64,000 nucleotides of DNA from the NCBI GenBank assembly GCA_017302835.1, contig JAFLCC010000009.1, positions 62,001 through 126,000 of the forward strand. The letters are read 5' to 3'. Shown here in pieces: positions 54,945 through 64,000 of this stretch. Origin of the DNA: Deltaproteobacteria bacterium. Its GTDB lineage: Bacteria > Bdellovibrionota > Bdellovibrionia > Bdellovibrionales > Bdellovibrionaceae. Each line of letters begins with the position of its first letter. The stretch's first letter is position 1. The notes below the pieces were generated by a model that worked only from the letters and a program-made list of their open reading frames with translations, did no database searches and was not told where the DNA came from. Position numbers and translations under genes: made by a program.

Positions 54945-55811
54945 TTAAAAGAAATAATTCATGCCAAGGAAAAAGAGAGAGAGCTCAGACTGATAAAATT
55001 GAATCGGTACTTCTTCTTGATTCACATTTAAAACCTCGGAGGTACTTGAGTGGCCAAAAAACAGCCTTGCATTTTTGTTCAATTTCCAGAAGAGGATTTC
55101 TGATAAATTAGTTCCTGTGACTTGCTGTTGCGAATAAAGAAGAGCTAAGGTATTTTTTAACAATAAATCAACTCCGAAGTATTGATTCTGCATGGTCAGG
55201 CTTATTTGATGATTAGAAACCCAATTCATGTTTGAAAGACCATTTGAGCCATCTTGTTGTTTGTAGAAATATTTTAACAGAGAAATGTTGGCTTTGATTT
55301 TAAGAAGTCCCTTTGAGACTGGAATTTGTTTATCATACTGTTCTGCAAAGCCAATGCTTGAAAACATTTTGAGTGTTTGTTGAGATACTTTGGAGGTTGG
55401 CAAAATGCCTATCACATAAGAATTGAGAGTGGACGAATTTCCCAAGGGCATTGGCGAAAAATACAATTGGGTATAAAAGTCTGAAAAATCACTGGTATAT
55501 TGGGATTTTAATTCATAATGATAATCAAAATAGTTTTTAATTCGATAAGATTCTTTCGGGTCGTATTCCAGATGACTTGATAATGATAAATAATTTTTTT
55601 GTAAAGAGGAGATATTGTAATTAGTAAGTCCCAAATTATATATTAAATTTGGATCTATAATTTCCTTACTTTGAAATTTTTGTGAATAGGAATAAGGTTT
55701 TCCATTAGCCAGATCATTAAGGAGGAAAATGGAAAATAACAGGGTGAAGGTGCTGAAGGGCAAAATACCCGTAGTGAAAAAATAAAAAGCTCTTTTGATT
55801 AAACCCGTCAT
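54945..55811 (-). CDS. Exported, possibly barrel-type protein of unknown function
   Basis: The longest frame opens at 55991, but the ATG at 55811 begins a signal-like segment (RAFYFFTTGILPFSTFTLLFSIFLL), so I prefer it (288 residues). The mature part alternates polar and hydrophobic residues, with strands like NQYFGVDLLLKNTLALLY and KNARLFFGHSSTSEV, and ends in SLFFLGMNYFF; an aromatic C-terminal residue is typical of outer-membrane barrels. No family recognised. It is convergent with addA and divergent from the GH15-like gene. Confidence 0.6.
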   Translation of the reverse strand: MTGLIKRAFYFFTTGILPFSTFTLLFSIFLLNDLANGKPYSYSQKFQSKEIIDPNLIYNLGLTNYNISSLQKNYLSLSSHLEYDPKESYRIKNYFDYHYELKSQYTSDFSDFYTQLYFSPMPLGNSSTLNSYVIGILPTSKVSQQTLKMFSSIGFAEQYDKQIPVSKGLLKIKANISLLKYFYKQQDGSNGLSNMNWVSNHQISLTMQNQYFGVDLLLKNTLALLYSQQQVTGTNLSEILFWKLNKNARLFFGHSSTSEVLNVNQEEVPIQFYQSELSLFFLGMNYFF

Positions 55812-56011
55812 ATAAATAGGGCCCTTCAATAAGGGTACCACCAAATTAGGAGCACTGATTCTAGAAAGTTCCTGAGCACTGTCATTTTTGCTTAGGAAGT
55901 GTATGCCTTTTTTGCTAATGTCTCTTTTTGAGACACCTTTAAGACGGCTAAATCCAATTGCTTTATTTATAAACCAAATTTGTTGGTCCAAAATTAGCTA
56001 TTCTAGAAAGT

Positions 56012-57916
56012 ATGCGATCATTTTTAATCATAGCTATTTTTACTATGCAGTTTTTTTTATTAGGGTCTACCTCATTAGGTTCGAATCTTTGTGCGATTTA
56101 TTATAAGAAGGAAAATATAAATTTCGTTTCAGCTGAGTTTGCTAAGGAATTCCCGCGGATTGCTAAAGCGCAACCTGTCGAGGTACGAGTTCATGGTAAA
56201 AAAGTTTTGGCTTACAATCGCGAAATTGCTGATTTTTTGAAAAAAGCAAGTGACCTCCCGACTCAAGCTGAATTATCTGAAATCATTCAACTCTTAATAA
56301 TAAACAAAGTGATGGAGTTTCCATTGACCGAAGAAGGGTATTTGGCCGCGGCTAACAATGGTAATCATGATGGTGGTTATGGTAAGTACATGTGGTTTAG
56401 GGATTTAGCTAGATCCTCCCAAGGTTTAAAGTCTTTGGTTCAATTGATAGAAGATGGTCGTGATAAAATACTTTATAATGAGAAAGAAGAGAAAATGACC
56501 AAGGCTCTGGTAAGGCTTCTTTCTGAAAAGGAACAAATAGCGAGAACTCTTAATGCTATTATAAATCCCAGGATCATTGATGACCCTGTGACGGGTTATA
56601 AAAATGTTCCTTTTGTCAGATTGTCAATAGAGGGAAGAAGAGAAGGACAAGAATTGACTCCAGAAATTATTCAGAATGAGTCAGCCTGGGGCCATAAACA
56701 AAATGATGCGATAGCTTTATATGAACAAAATATTTTAGATAAAGTTGCCGCTGGAGAATTGAAAATCGAAATGATGTCAATTGAATCTCAAGCTGAGCTC
56801 ATTTTCTTGGCAGCTTATTTTCAAAGAGTTAGTTATTTTAAAATGAAAGACCTTGGAGCATGGGAAGAGAAGATGGGTGTTAGGACGTCCTCACTGTCTC
56901 TGGTTCTAAGCTTTTTAGAAAGATTTGATCAAGGATGGAAAGGCAATGTTAAGGATAAAAATAAAACTGAAGCTGAAATTAGGAATGAAACGGCCTTTTT
57001 TAATAGCCTCAAAGACAATTGGGAAAAAGGACTTTATGATTCAGTTGTAACGAGCTTTCTAGACGGCAGGAAAGTAGATAGACTTACTGAGCACTTTGCA
57101 TTTCGTAGAGAATTAGATTTAATTAAAAATACCATTAATACCTCCTTTGAATTTCTGCAAAGAGCCATTGGGGAAGGTTATAGTGTTTTAAAGGATCGCT
57201 TGCGAGCTCCAAAAATGATGGAAGTCGTTGACCGAAATAACCCGTCCAGTGAAAGGGGTATCGATGCTGCTTTTCTGCATCTGTTGTTGTATCCCCCCAA
57301 GGAGATGTCTCTTTATGATCGACTTGAGCTTGTTAATAAAATAAATAATAATGGAGACTTATTAAGGGATTCTGGGTTTGTGAGGTATTTAGATGATTGG
57401 TTTTTACTCGGAGGTCCCAATGCAATGAAATTTGCAAATGTTTTAATTCCAGAAAATCCTGATGCGATTGCTGTTGCAGATGGAAATGGATTTCGAAATT
57501 CTACTCGAGCCGATCGTGATGAGTTGGTAGCAGAGTATGATAGGCAGAAAGATGCCAAAGACATGTCAAAAATTATTGAAAGAAATGGGACAAGACTCGA
57601 GGCTCAATGGTCATTTCAAGATTCCATGCTAGTTCAAATTTATGTACAATTTTACAAAGAAACTAAAAATGAAGAATTTAAAAAGAAGGCTTGGTTTCAT
57701 TTAAGTCGAGCTTTGGGTTTGATTACGGGTGAGACGCAAATTAATATTGAAGGACAGCCTGTAACCCCTTGGAAAGCACCTGAAGCCTTAATTCCTGTAC
57801 GAATAATGCACCAAGGAAATCCACAGGTAGTTTATTTTGCAAGCCCCAATTCACCATTAAACTGGACAACCGCCGAGTTAGCAAAGGCCCTTGCTGATTA
57901 TCAAAGTATTTTATAG
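56012..57916 (+). CDS. Exported GH15/phosphorylase-kinase-like (alpha/alpha)6 protein
   Basis: After a signal peptide (FLIIAIFTMQFFLLGSTSLGS) the 634-residue protein shows GGYGKYMWFRDLARSSQG, ESAWGHKQNDAIALYEQ, AWEEKMGVRTSSLSLVLSF and SPLNWTTAELAKAL. This order resembles glucoamylase (GH15) and the alpha/beta subunits of phosphorylase kinase: WRD-type motif, WxxxQNDA, WE plus SS. The WxxRD/QND motifs suggest binding or hydrolysis of alpha-glucan in the periplasm, but I cannot locate the pair of catalytic Glu with certainty. Spacing to acs is 29 bases. Function is tentative. Confidence 0.7.
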   Translation: MRSFLIIAIFTMQFFLLGSTSLGSNLCAIYYKKENINFVSAEFAKEFPRIAKAQPVEVRVHGKKVLAYNREIADFLKKASDLPTQAELSEIIQLLIINKVMEFPLTEEGYLAAANNGNHDGGYGKYMWFRDLARSSQGLKSLVQLIEDGRDKILYNEKEEKMTKALVRLLSEKEQIARTLNAIINPRIIDDPVTGYKNVPFVRLSIEGRREGQELTPEIIQNESAWGHKQNDAIALYEQNILDKVAAGELKIEMMSIESQAELIFLAAYFQRVSYFKMKDLGAWEEKMGVRTSSLSLVLSFLERFDQGWKGNVKDKNKTEAEIRNETAFFNSLKDNWEKGLYDSVVTSFLDGRKVDRLTEHFAFRRELDLIKNTINTSFEFLQRAIGEGYSVLKDRLRAPKMMEVVDRNNPSSERGIDAAFLHLLLYPPKEMSLYDRLELVNKINNNGDLLRDSGFVRYLDDWFLLGGPNAMKFANVLIPENPDAIAVADGNGFRNSTRADRDELVAEYDRQKDAKDMSKIIERNGTRLEAQWSFQDSMLVQIYVQFYKETKNEEFKKKAWFHLSRALGLITGETQINIEGQPVTPWKAPEALIPVRIMHQGNPQVVYFASPNSPLNWTTAELAKALADYQSIL

Positions 57917-57945
57917 GATGAGCTTCGAAGTAAGGAGCCACCCCT

Positions 57946-59886
57946 ATGACCTCTGATATCAAAATTCCAATAAAAGACCACGTTCTTGAATACACACATA
58001 TCAACAAGTCTAAATACAAACAAATGTATGACGAATCACTTCGAGACCCTGAGGCCTTTTGGGGCCAGCAAGCAGTGGCGCTTTCCTGGTATAAAAAATG
58101 GGATAAAGTCAAAGATGTCAGCTTTTTGAAACCCATCAGTATCCAGTGGTATTTGGGAGGGGAATTAAATGTTTCTTACAATTGCATTGATAGGCATTTA
58201 TTAACGAATGCAAATAAAATTGCGTTTATATGGGAGCCCGATAACCCTCATTCTCCGGCTAAAAAAATTTCCTATAGGGAGCTTTCAATTCAAGTAAATA
58301 AATTTGCAAATGTCTTAAAAAAACAAGGCGTGAAAAAAGGAGATAGGGTCACCATTTATTTACCTATGATTCCAGAGGCGGTCTATTCCATGTTGGCTTG
58401 CGCGCGAATTGGGGCCGTGCACTCCGTAGTCTTTGGTGGATTTGCTCCAGATTCCATCGTAGATCGAATTAACGATGGAGATTCTCGATTTGTGATTACT
58501 GCGGATGAAGGCTTCCGAGGGGGTAAGACAACTTCTCTTAAAAAAAATATTGATAAGGCCTTAGAGAAAACGCCTCAGGTTAAAAAAGTGATCGTGATTC
58601 AACATTCTGGAAATCCTGTTTCAATGAATCCCGATAGGGATGTTTGGTACCATCAGGAGGCCATGGTAGTTGATGACTATTGTGAGCCTGAAAGAATGAA
58701 TTCGGAGGATCCTCTTTTTATTCTTTACACATCCGGTTCAACAAGTAAACCCAAGGGAGTTCTTCACACAACTGGGGGGTATTTGGTCTTTGCCTCTATG
58801 ACTCATAAATATGTTTTTGATATTCAGGAAAATGATATCTATTGGTGCACGGCAGATGTGGGTTGGGTGACAGGTCACAGTTACATTGTCTACGGGCCCT
58901 TGGTGAACGGCTGCACGAGTGTTTTGTTCGAAGGCGTTCCCCATTATCCAAGTACCTCAAGGGTCTGGGAGGTTGTCGACAAACATCAAGTCACCGTTTT
59001 TTACACCGCTCCCACTGCGATCAGAGCTTTAATGAGAGACGGCGAATTGCCAGTCCGACGCACTTCTCGAAAATCATTAAGGCTTCTTGGAAGTGTGGGA
59101 GAACCCATCAATCCAGAGGCTTGGTTATGGTATTACATCGTTGTGGGTGAAGAACGTTGTCCAATTGTCGATACTTGGTGGCAAACGGAAACCGGTGGGA
59201 TTTTAATTTCCCCTTTACCTGGGGCTACGACCTTGAAGCCGGGATCCGTGACTCTTCCTTTTTTTGGAATTAAGCCAAAAATGTTAACTCTTGAAGGAAA
59301 AGAAATCCTTGGGGAAGGAGAGGGAGTCTTGGTGTTGGAAGACTCTTGGCCAGGACAAATGCGCACTGTTTTTAAAGATCATTCTCGTTTTGAGGAAACT
59401 TATTTTTCAAATTACAAAGGTTACTATTTTACAGGGGATGGATGTAAACGTGACAAGGATGGATACTACTGGATTACTGGCAGGGTCGATGATGTCCTAA
59501 ATGTTTCAGGACATAGGCTTGGTACTGCAGAGATTGAAAGTGCCTTGGTGGCTCATAAGTCCGTAGCTGAAGCGGCAGTTGTGGGCTATCCTCACGATTT
59601 GAAAGGCCAAGGTATTTATGTCTTTGTTACTCTGAAAATGGGAATTGAGTATTCAGAGGAGTTAAGAAAAGAGCTCATTCAATGGGTAAGATTGGAGATT
59701 GGTCCTATCGCGACACCTGATTTACTTCAATGGGCACCAGCTCTTCCGAAAACAAGGTCAGGAAAAATCATGCGTCGAATTTTGAGAAAGATTGCAGAAA
59801 ATCTTCCAGATCAACTAGGAGATGTTTCAACCTTAGCAGATCCAAGCGTGGTTGAAGAACTTGTTAAAAACAGATTAAATTTTTAA
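57946..59886 (+). CDS. acs: Acetyl-CoA synthetase
   Basis: The 646-residue protein activates acetate with ATP and CoA. It is full length and has the AMP-forming core: [64 protein letters not shown] and [16 protein letters not shown]. The C-terminal [16 protein letters not shown] contains the Lys that is acetylated in homologues. The ATG is preceded by AAGGAG. It follows the GH15-like gene on the same strand. Confidence 0.96.
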   Translation: MTSDIKIPIKDHVLEYTHINKSKYKQMYDESLRDPEAFWGQQAVALSWYKKWDKVKDVSFLKPISIQWYLGGELNVSYNCIDRHLLTNANKIAFIWEPDNPHSPAKKISYRELSIQVNKFANVLKKQGVKKGDRVTIYLPMIPEAVYSMLACARIGAVHSVVFGGFAPDSIVDRINDGDSRFVITADEGFRGGKTTSLKKNIDKALEKTPQVKKVIVIQHSGNPVSMNPDRDVWYHQEAMVVDDYCEPERMNSEDPLFILYTSGSTSKPKGVLHTTGGYLVFASMTHKYVFDIQENDIYWCTADVGWVTGHSYIVYGPLVNGCTSVLFEGVPHYPSTSRVWEVVDKHQVTVFYTAPTAIRALMRDGELPVRRTSRKSLRLLGSVGEPINPEAWLWYYIVVGEERCPIVDTWWQTETGGILISPLPGATTLKPGSVTLPFFGIKPKMLTLEGKEILGEGEGVLVLEDSWPGQMRTVFKDHSRFEETYFSNYKGYYFTGDGCKRDKDGYYWITGRVDDVLNVSGHRLGTAEIESALVAHKSVAEAAVVGYPHDLKGQGIYVFVTLKMGIEYSEELRKELIQWVRLEIGPIATPDLLQWAPALPKTRSGKIMRRILRKIAENLPDQLGDVSTLADPSVVEELVKNRLNF

Positions 59887-59964
59887 CTTAAATAAAATTT
59901 ACTTGAAGAAAATTTGAATTTTGTTATGACCTAGAGTACGTTAAGTTATATTTAAGGGGTTTTT

Positions 59965-60516
59965 GTGAAGAAAGAATGGATGTCATTTTTAGTTTTGGTT
60001 TTCATTGGTGTCTTGAGCCGACTTATTCCTCATCCTTGGAATTTTACAGCTGTCACCGCCATGGCACTTTATTCTGGGGTGGCATTTAAGAAAAATAAAA
60101 TATTCATGTTGGTTCCTATCGTGACTCTATTTTTGTCTGATCTTTATTTGGGATTTCATAACACTCTATTTTTTACCTACTTGGGATTTGGTATCGTAGC
60201 CATCATGTCTTCCAGTATTTTTTCTCAAAGTGAATTTTTTAGCAATGGCAAAAATATGGTACTTATGGGGGGGGTGAGTTTGATTGGTAGCCTGCTCTTT
60301 TTCCTCGTTAGTAATTTTGGTGTTTGGTTTGCTTCTGGAATTTATGAAAAAAATGCCGCAGGTTTAGTTCAATGTTTTATTGCGGCCATTCCTTTTTTAA
60401 GAATCCAAATACTGGGTGATTTATTTTATACGGGTGTTTTTGGAGTGATTTTTACGATCTTGAACGCCAAGGCTCATGGTTCGCAAAAACCAACTCACAT
60501 GAAGCAACGTTTCTAA
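59965..60516 (+). CDS. DUF6580-type small membrane protein
   Basis: The GTG start is set by AAGGGG six bases upstream. The 183-residue protein has about five membrane helices and the marks RLIPHPWNFTAVTAMALYSG, VTLFLSDLYLGF and ILGDLFYTGVFG, which fit the DUF6580 family of putative transport (ECF-like) membrane proteins. Substrate unknown. It is convergent with purE, and a 25-bp sequence repeated at 62458 begins 14 bases after its stop. Confidence 0.78.
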   Translation: MKKEWMSFLVLVFIGVLSRLIPHPWNFTAVTAMALYSGVAFKKNKIFMLVPIVTLFLSDLYLGFHNTLFFTYLGFGIVAIMSSSIFSQSEFFSNGKNMVLMGGVSLIGSLLFFLVSNFGVWFASGIYEKNAAGLVQCFIAAIPFLRIQILGDLFYTGVFGVIFTILNAKAHGSQKPTHMKQRF

Positions 60517-60529
60517 TAGTGTATTTAAA

Positions 60530-60554
60530 AGCTTTTCAAACACGCTCTAGTCTA
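60530..60554 (+). repeat. Short direct repeat flanking purEK, copy A
   Basis: The 25 bases include AAACACGCTC and TAGTCTA in the order found at 62458-62483 (one extra base in the second copy and a few mismatches). The two copies bracket the purE-purK operon in the same orientation. Confidence 0.5.
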
Positions 60555-60565
60555 CAAGCACGTCA

Positions 60566-61090
60566 TTAATTCTTTTTATTTTTTAAATTCTGGTTCATGA
60601 GTTTAACTTTATTTTGTTGAGATTTTACGAACGCATCTAATTTCTTTGCCAGAGAAAGATCGTCTATGGCTAGAATTCTCACGGCCAATAATCCTGCGTT
60701 GTAAGCATTGTCAATGGCAACTGTGGCGACAGGAACTCCTTTGGGCATTTGACAGATTGAAAGCAAAGCATCAAGACCTTTAAGTTGACCTTGAGTGACT
60801 GGTACTCCTACGACGGGAAGTGTGGTTAAACTCGCGACCATTCCAGGCAAATGAGCAGCGCCACCAGCGCCGGCAATAATCACTTTGATTCCCTTTGATT
60901 TGGCTTGTTTTGAAAAAGTATACATCGCCTCTGGTGTTCGATGAGCTGAAACAATTTGAATTTTATAAGTGATAGAAAAAAAATCTAATGCATTCCCTGC
61001 CTCATTCATAATTTTAAGATCACTATCGCTACCCATGATGATAGCCACTTTGGCTTTATTGGATTTAGAATTATTTTTTGAAATTTTCAT
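60566..61090 (-). CDS. purE: N5-carboxyaminoimidazole ribonucleotide mutase
   Basis: PurE converts N5-CAIR to CAIR in purine synthesis. The 174-residue protein has AIIMGSDSDLKIMNEAGNAL, IVSAHRTPEAMY and the glycine loop IAGAGGAAHLPGMVASLT with VVGVPV. The start codon follows GAGGA. It is downstream of purK by 11 bases. A Lys/Asn-rich tail (KNKKN) extends beyond the family core. Confidence 0.96.
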   Translation of the reverse strand: MKISKNNSKSNKAKVAIIMGSDSDLKIMNEAGNALDFFSITYKIQIVSAHRTPEAMYTFSKQAKSKGIKVIIAGAGGAAHLPGMVASLTTLPVVGVPVTQGQLKGLDALLSICQMPKGVPVATVAIDNAYNAGLLAVRILAIDDLSLAKKLDAFVKSQQNKVKLMNQNLKNKKN

Positions 61091-61101
61091 GGGCGGGTCC
61101 T

Positions 61102-62283
61102 CTATAATTTAATTTTTTTTCTTTCAGTAAGAGCTTTTTTTAGAAGGCTATTTGAATTTTTTAGTGAGTAGTTGTCAATATAATTAACATGCCCCATTTT
61201 TCGGCCACTACGATTTTCTTTCTTTCCATATAGATGTAAGAAACCTGATAAATCACTGGGAATTATAATTTCAGTATTTGATTTCCCGACTAAATTAATC
61301 ATGACAAAAGAGAATTTAGCATCAGTGGTTTTTGATGGAAATTTTTTGTTATTAGTCGCTTTCAAATGTAAAGAAAATTGGTCAGCAATGGGGTAATTTA
61401 AAGAGTAATGTCCAGAGTTATGAACTCGTGGTGCCGACTCATTTATCAGGAGTCCGTTTTTAGTATTAAAAAATTCAAAAGCTAAGGTTCCGACATAGTT
61501 TTGTTTGTTCATTAAAGTTTTTATTTTTTTTGTAATAGAATTGAAATTGGGATGCTGGATTGGACCCTTGACCCAGTCGCATTTAGAATGAGACTGGAAT
61601 GATTCAACCAAGGGTAAGTGATAAAACTCACCACGAGCATTGCGAAAATACTGACAAGCCAGCTCATTTTTAAATGAAACAAATTCTTCCACAATAAAAC
61701 CTTTAGAATTTAAGCTGTTAACTGGAGAGTTTTGTTTCCCAGAGAGGGTAGAGTCTAACTGAAAAATTATATTCTGATGATCTTTTAGATTTTTAGAAAT
61801 ATAAGTTCCATAACCATCGTATCCCCCAAATCTTTTTTTAAGAACATAACGGAAGTTAAAATATTTTCCTTTGGTTTCTATGTCAGAAACTGAGTCAATT
61901 TTAAAAAAAGGTGCTGTTGGAAGAAGAAACTCTTTAAATAAATTTTTTTGTAACCAGCGATCTTGAAGCGTTTCCATATTATTAAGCGAAGGAAAGATAC
62001 CATTTTTATTAAAATTTGTTTTAGATAAAACTTTGGCTAATAACTGACAATCTATAAACTCACTCTCAAAAGTAAGTTGATCCACACTCTTTATAAATTT
62101 CAGTAAATCTTTTTCATTGTCTGCACGACCTTGAAACCATTGTTGAGTTACCTGAGCCGCAGGATCTTCCTTTGATTCAGAGAAGACATATAGGTTGACC
62201 CCTAATTCATGTCCTTTTAAGCAAAGCATGCGAGCCAACTGGCCACCGCCAAGAATTCCAATTTTAGGAAAATGCAAACTCAT
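61102..62283 (-). CDS. purK: N5-carboxyaminoimidazole ribonucleotide synthase
   Basis: PurK carboxylates AIR using ATP and bicarbonate to N5-CAIR, the substrate of PurE. The 393-residue ATP-grasp protein has IGILGGGQLARMLCLKGHELG at the N-terminus, LKKRFGGYDGYGTYI in the ATP-binding domain, and ESAPRVHNSGHYSLNY. It is the first gene of the purK-purE operon, reading leftward. The leader contains a near-perfect palindrome at 62398-62418. Confidence 0.95.
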   Translation of the reverse strand: MSLHFPKIGILGGGQLARMLCLKGHELGVNLYVFSESKEDPAAQVTQQWFQGRADNEKDLLKFIKSVDQLTFESEFIDCQLLAKVLSKTNFNKNGIFPSLNNMETLQDRWLQKNLFKEFLLPTAPFFKIDSVSDIETKGKYFNFRYVLKKRFGGYDGYGTYISKNLKDHQNIIFQLDSTLSGKQNSPVNSLNSKGFIVEEFVSFKNELACQYFRNARGEFYHLPLVESFQSHSKCDWVKGPIQHPNFNSITKKIKTLMNKQNYVGTLAFEFFNTKNGLLINESAPRVHNSGHYSLNYPIADQFSLHLKATNNKKFPSKTTDAKFSFVMINLVGKSNTEIIIPSDLSGFLHLYGKKENRSGRKMGHVNYIDNYSLKNSNSLLKKALTERKKIKL

Positions 62284-62397
62284 TTAATTTCCTCATAGTT
62301 TAAAAAGCTAAAATACCGATGAGCCTGAGTTTGCATGAAAATTGATTCGGGTCAAAATATTTCTTGATTTTTTAGCAATCCAATTCAAAAAAAATGA

Positions 62398-62418
62398 GTG
62401 TTCCAAAATTTGGAGCAC
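62398..62418. promoter_or_regulatory. 21-bp near-perfect palindrome upstream of purK
   Basis: The arms GTGTTCCAAA and TTTGGAGCAC around a central A pair at nine of ten positions. It lies 115 bases upstream of purK and 139 before the start of the next gene, a position suited to an operator for either. It does not resemble the E. coli PurR box. The remainder of the 62284-62556 intergenic stretch holds copy B of the short repeat and AT-rich sequence. Confidence 0.5.
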
Positions 62419-62457
62419 TACAAAGATTTGATTTTATTCTATTTTGCAAACGCTTAC

Positions 62458-62483
62458 AGCTTATTAAACACGCTCTTAGTCTA
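62458..62483 (+). repeat. Short direct repeat flanking purEK, copy B
   Basis: Carries AAACACGCTC and TAGTCTA as in copy A at 60530-60554, with one additional T between them. It lies between purK and the M14-like gene. Confidence 0.5.
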
Positions 62484-62556
62484 GTGTAAAGTATTTGAAA
62501 GAAAGTAATTAAGTTTTTTAGACAAACATATTGAATTTTTTTCCACGCCTAATAAG

Positions 62557-63609
62557 GTGGACACCGCTCTAGGTATTAACGACAATGTTTATATAATGAT
62601 TCGAAATAAATTACCTGAATTAGAACTTATTGAAACGATTAAAGACCAAATTCAAGAATTTGCTAAAGTAGAAGTTATTGGAGAGTCTCAGGAGAATAAT
62701 TTACGCTTGCCAATTCATAAAATAACTTTTGGAAATCCAGATCCTACGGCGCCTGTTTTGGGTTTAATTGGCGGCGTTCATGGTTTAGAGCGTATTGGTT
62801 CTCAAGTTTGCATCGCTTTATTGCATTCGTTAAGCCAACTAAATTTGTGGGATGAATCGATTAAGAAAAGTTTAGAAAAAATAAGAGTTTTTTTTATACC
62901 AGTGGTAAACCCAATCGGGATTTTGAAAAAAAGAAGATCGAATCCACGAGGTGTTGATATTATGAGAAATGCTCCCATAGAAGCTGAGGATAAGGTTCCC
63001 ATGTTCCTTGGTGGACAAAGAATTTCCAGTCAGTTGCCTTGGTATCGGGGATTTGGTTTAGAGCCAGAAACAAAAGCCTTAATTGAGTCGGTTCAAAATG
63101 AAATTTCTAAATCAAAGGTTTCACTGGTTGTGGATTTTCATTCAGGATTTGGTTTTCAAGACCAAATTTGGTTTCCCTATGCCAAATCAAAAAAGCCAAT
63201 TAGGGATATTTCCTATGTCCATGCTCTTACTCATTTGTTAAATATAACCTATCCAAACCATTTCTATAAAGTAGGGCCTCAAGCTTATCTCACTCACGGG
63301 GATGTGTGGGATTATCTTTATGATTGGCATCATCAACGAGACGGAAACCAAGGGTTGTTTATACCTTTGTGTTTGGAAATGGGCTCATGGATGTGGGTAA
63401 AAAAAAATCCAATGCAAATTTTTTCTATTGAGGGTCCATACAATCCAATTAAAACCCATAGATATAAAAGAGCTCTCAGAAGGCACAATACCTTTTTTGA
63501 GTTTCTTATCAGGTCTTTGTATTCAAGTCAGAGCTGGGCTAACTTAAACAGCGATCAATTGAAAAAACATCACGAACAAGCCATGGTAAAGTGGTATGGA
63601 AAAAAGTAA
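62557..63609 (+). CDS. M14-like zinc hydrolase (succinylglutamate desuccinylase/aspartoacylase-type)
   Basis: The 350-residue protein has zinc-site segments GLIGGVHGLERIGSQV (His-x-x-Glu near residue 75), VVDFHSGFGFQDQIW (His near 194) and LCLEMGSWMW (candidate catalytic Glu near 275), plus FIPVVNPIGILKKRRSNPRG with the substrate-binding NP and R. There is no signal peptide, so it is cytoplasmic, unlike the carboxypeptidase at 21769. The GTG at 62557 has only weak support, and the ATG at 62596 is an alternative. The stop overlaps the next gene by 14 bases. Confidence 0.8.
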   Translation: MDTALGINDNVYIMIRNKLPELELIETIKDQIQEFAKVEVIGESQENNLRLPIHKITFGNPDPTAPVLGLIGGVHGLERIGSQVCIALLHSLSQLNLWDESIKKSLEKIRVFFIPVVNPIGILKKRRSNPRGVDIMRNAPIEAEDKVPMFLGGQRISSQLPWYRGFGLEPETKALIESVQNEISKSKVSLVVDFHSGFGFQDQIWFPYAKSKKPIRDISYVHALTHLLNITYPNHFYKVGPQAYLTHGDVWDYLYDWHHQRDGNQGLFIPLCLEMGSWMWVKKNPMQIFSIEGPYNPIKTHRYKRALRRHNTFFEFLIRSLYSSQSWANLNSDQLKKHHEQAMVKWYGKK

Positions 63610-64000
63610 TCGTCAGTGGCTTTTATTAAGAGGTCTTACGCGAGGGCAATTTCATTGGGGAGATTTTCCTCAGAGGCTGCAAAGTAAATTTCCAAAAGAT
63701 GAAATTATATTAATAGATTTGCCTGGAAATGGTTACCGTTATTCTGAAAATAGTCCATTTTCAGTGAGGGAATACACAGATGATTTAAGATCTAAATTCC
63801 AAAATAAAGGTAAACTTCATATCATTGCGTTATCTTTTGGGGCCATGGTAGCTATTAATTGGTTAGTCTGTTTCCCGACTGAAATTACTAAGGCCTATCT
63901 TGTAAATACTTCATCAAAGGGAATCTTGCCTTTTTACAAACGATTATTACCTAAAAATTATCTAAAAATTTTTCAAACTCTGTGGCTTTCTAAATATCAT
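63596..64000 (+). CDS. Alpha/beta hydrolase, 5' part only
   Basis: The frame from ATG 63596 stays open to the window end (135 codons). It has IILIDLPGNG and IIALSFGAMVAINWL, where Ser is the nucleophile of an alpha/beta hydrolase (ALSFG elbow), and LRGLTRGQFHWG near the oxyanion hole. The start overlaps the M14-like gene by 14 bases, so both are probably one transcript, an arrangement suggesting two hydrolases in one pathway. The catalytic Asp and His are beyond the window, and no substrate can be named. Confidence 0.82.
   Translation, partial: MEKSNRQWLLLRGLTRGQFHWGDFPQRLQSKFPKDEIILIDLPGNGYRYSENSPFSVREYTDDLRSKFQNKGKLHIIALSFGAMVAINWLVCFPTEITKAYLVNTSSKGILPFYKRLLPKNYLKIFQTLWLSKYH

Noticed and set aside
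1-64000. CRISPR array or insertion sequence
   Set aside because: No regularly spaced repeats with unique spacers, and no transposase frame or terminal inverted repeats were found.

Overview
The window is AT-rich bacterial chromosome with a high share of exported proteins: several lipoproteins, two subtilases, an M14 carboxypeptidase, a lysozyme-like protein, outer-membrane barrels and pseudopilin-like proteins. One lipoprotein has an FQNC-type lipobox, and there are TTG and GTG starts with good Shine-Dalgarno sites. My best guess is a member of the Bdellovibrionota (Bdellovibrio/Bacteriovorax-like, low GC). This rests on gene content and style, not on a marker gene, so the placement is moderate. 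No rRNA, CRISPR array or intact insertion sequence was seen.

Layout. 0-2.6 kb: end of an ABC exporter, a decayed integrase tail beside tRNA-Leu(UAG), then gcvH and gcvT. 2.8-9.8 kb: a very large von Willebrand-like lipoprotein with two internal repeat arrays, then three thiol-redox proteins (DCC family, thioredoxin-TPR, redoxin). 9.8-20.2 kb: mostly unknown envelope genes, namely a large membrane protein coupled to the redoxin, a CxC secreted protein, three paralogous disulfide-rich pseudopilins, an HTTM-like membrane protein and a DUF1513 propeller. 20.2-24.2 kb: secreted subtilase and carboxypeptidase, then an Rsm22-like methyltransferase. 24.3-27.4 kb: a HEPN/MNT pair, a probably frameshifted gene, and divergent secreted proteins separated by a perfect inverted repeat. 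27.4-34.7 kb: GT9, gcvP, a histone H1-like protein, a lipoprotein subtilase and an EF-P lysine-ligase-like protein. 34.7-37.3 kb: a secreted protein with faint UDP-sugar pyrophosphorylase resemblance, bracketed by an imperfect 49-bp direct repeat, and a lysozyme-like protein. 37.5-43.7 kb: adk, an HU/IHF protein and a tight overlapping operon gdhA-pyrD-mutT-two glycosyltransferases. 43.8-49.2 kb: a tandem cyclic-nucleotide-binding protein and two lipoprotein/outer-membrane barrel pairs that look duplicated. 49.2-54.9 kb: addB-addA. 54.9-64 kb: a small barrel-like protein, a secreted GH15/phosphorylase-kinase-like protein, acs, a DUF6580 membrane protein, purK-purE, an M14-like hydrolase and the start of an alpha/beta hydrolase.

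How it fits together. The housekeeping genes (glycine cleavage, purine and pyrimidine synthesis, adenylate kinase, acetyl-CoA synthetase, recombination) form short conserved blocks. Between them lie accessory blocks of exported proteins. The most interesting are the pseudopilin triplet, the giant repeat lipoprotein, the promoter-like element shared by genes 10 kb apart, and the duplicated lipoprotein/barrel pairs. The glycine cleavage genes are split: gcvT-gcvH lie about 26 kb from gcvP, with mostly accessory genes between.
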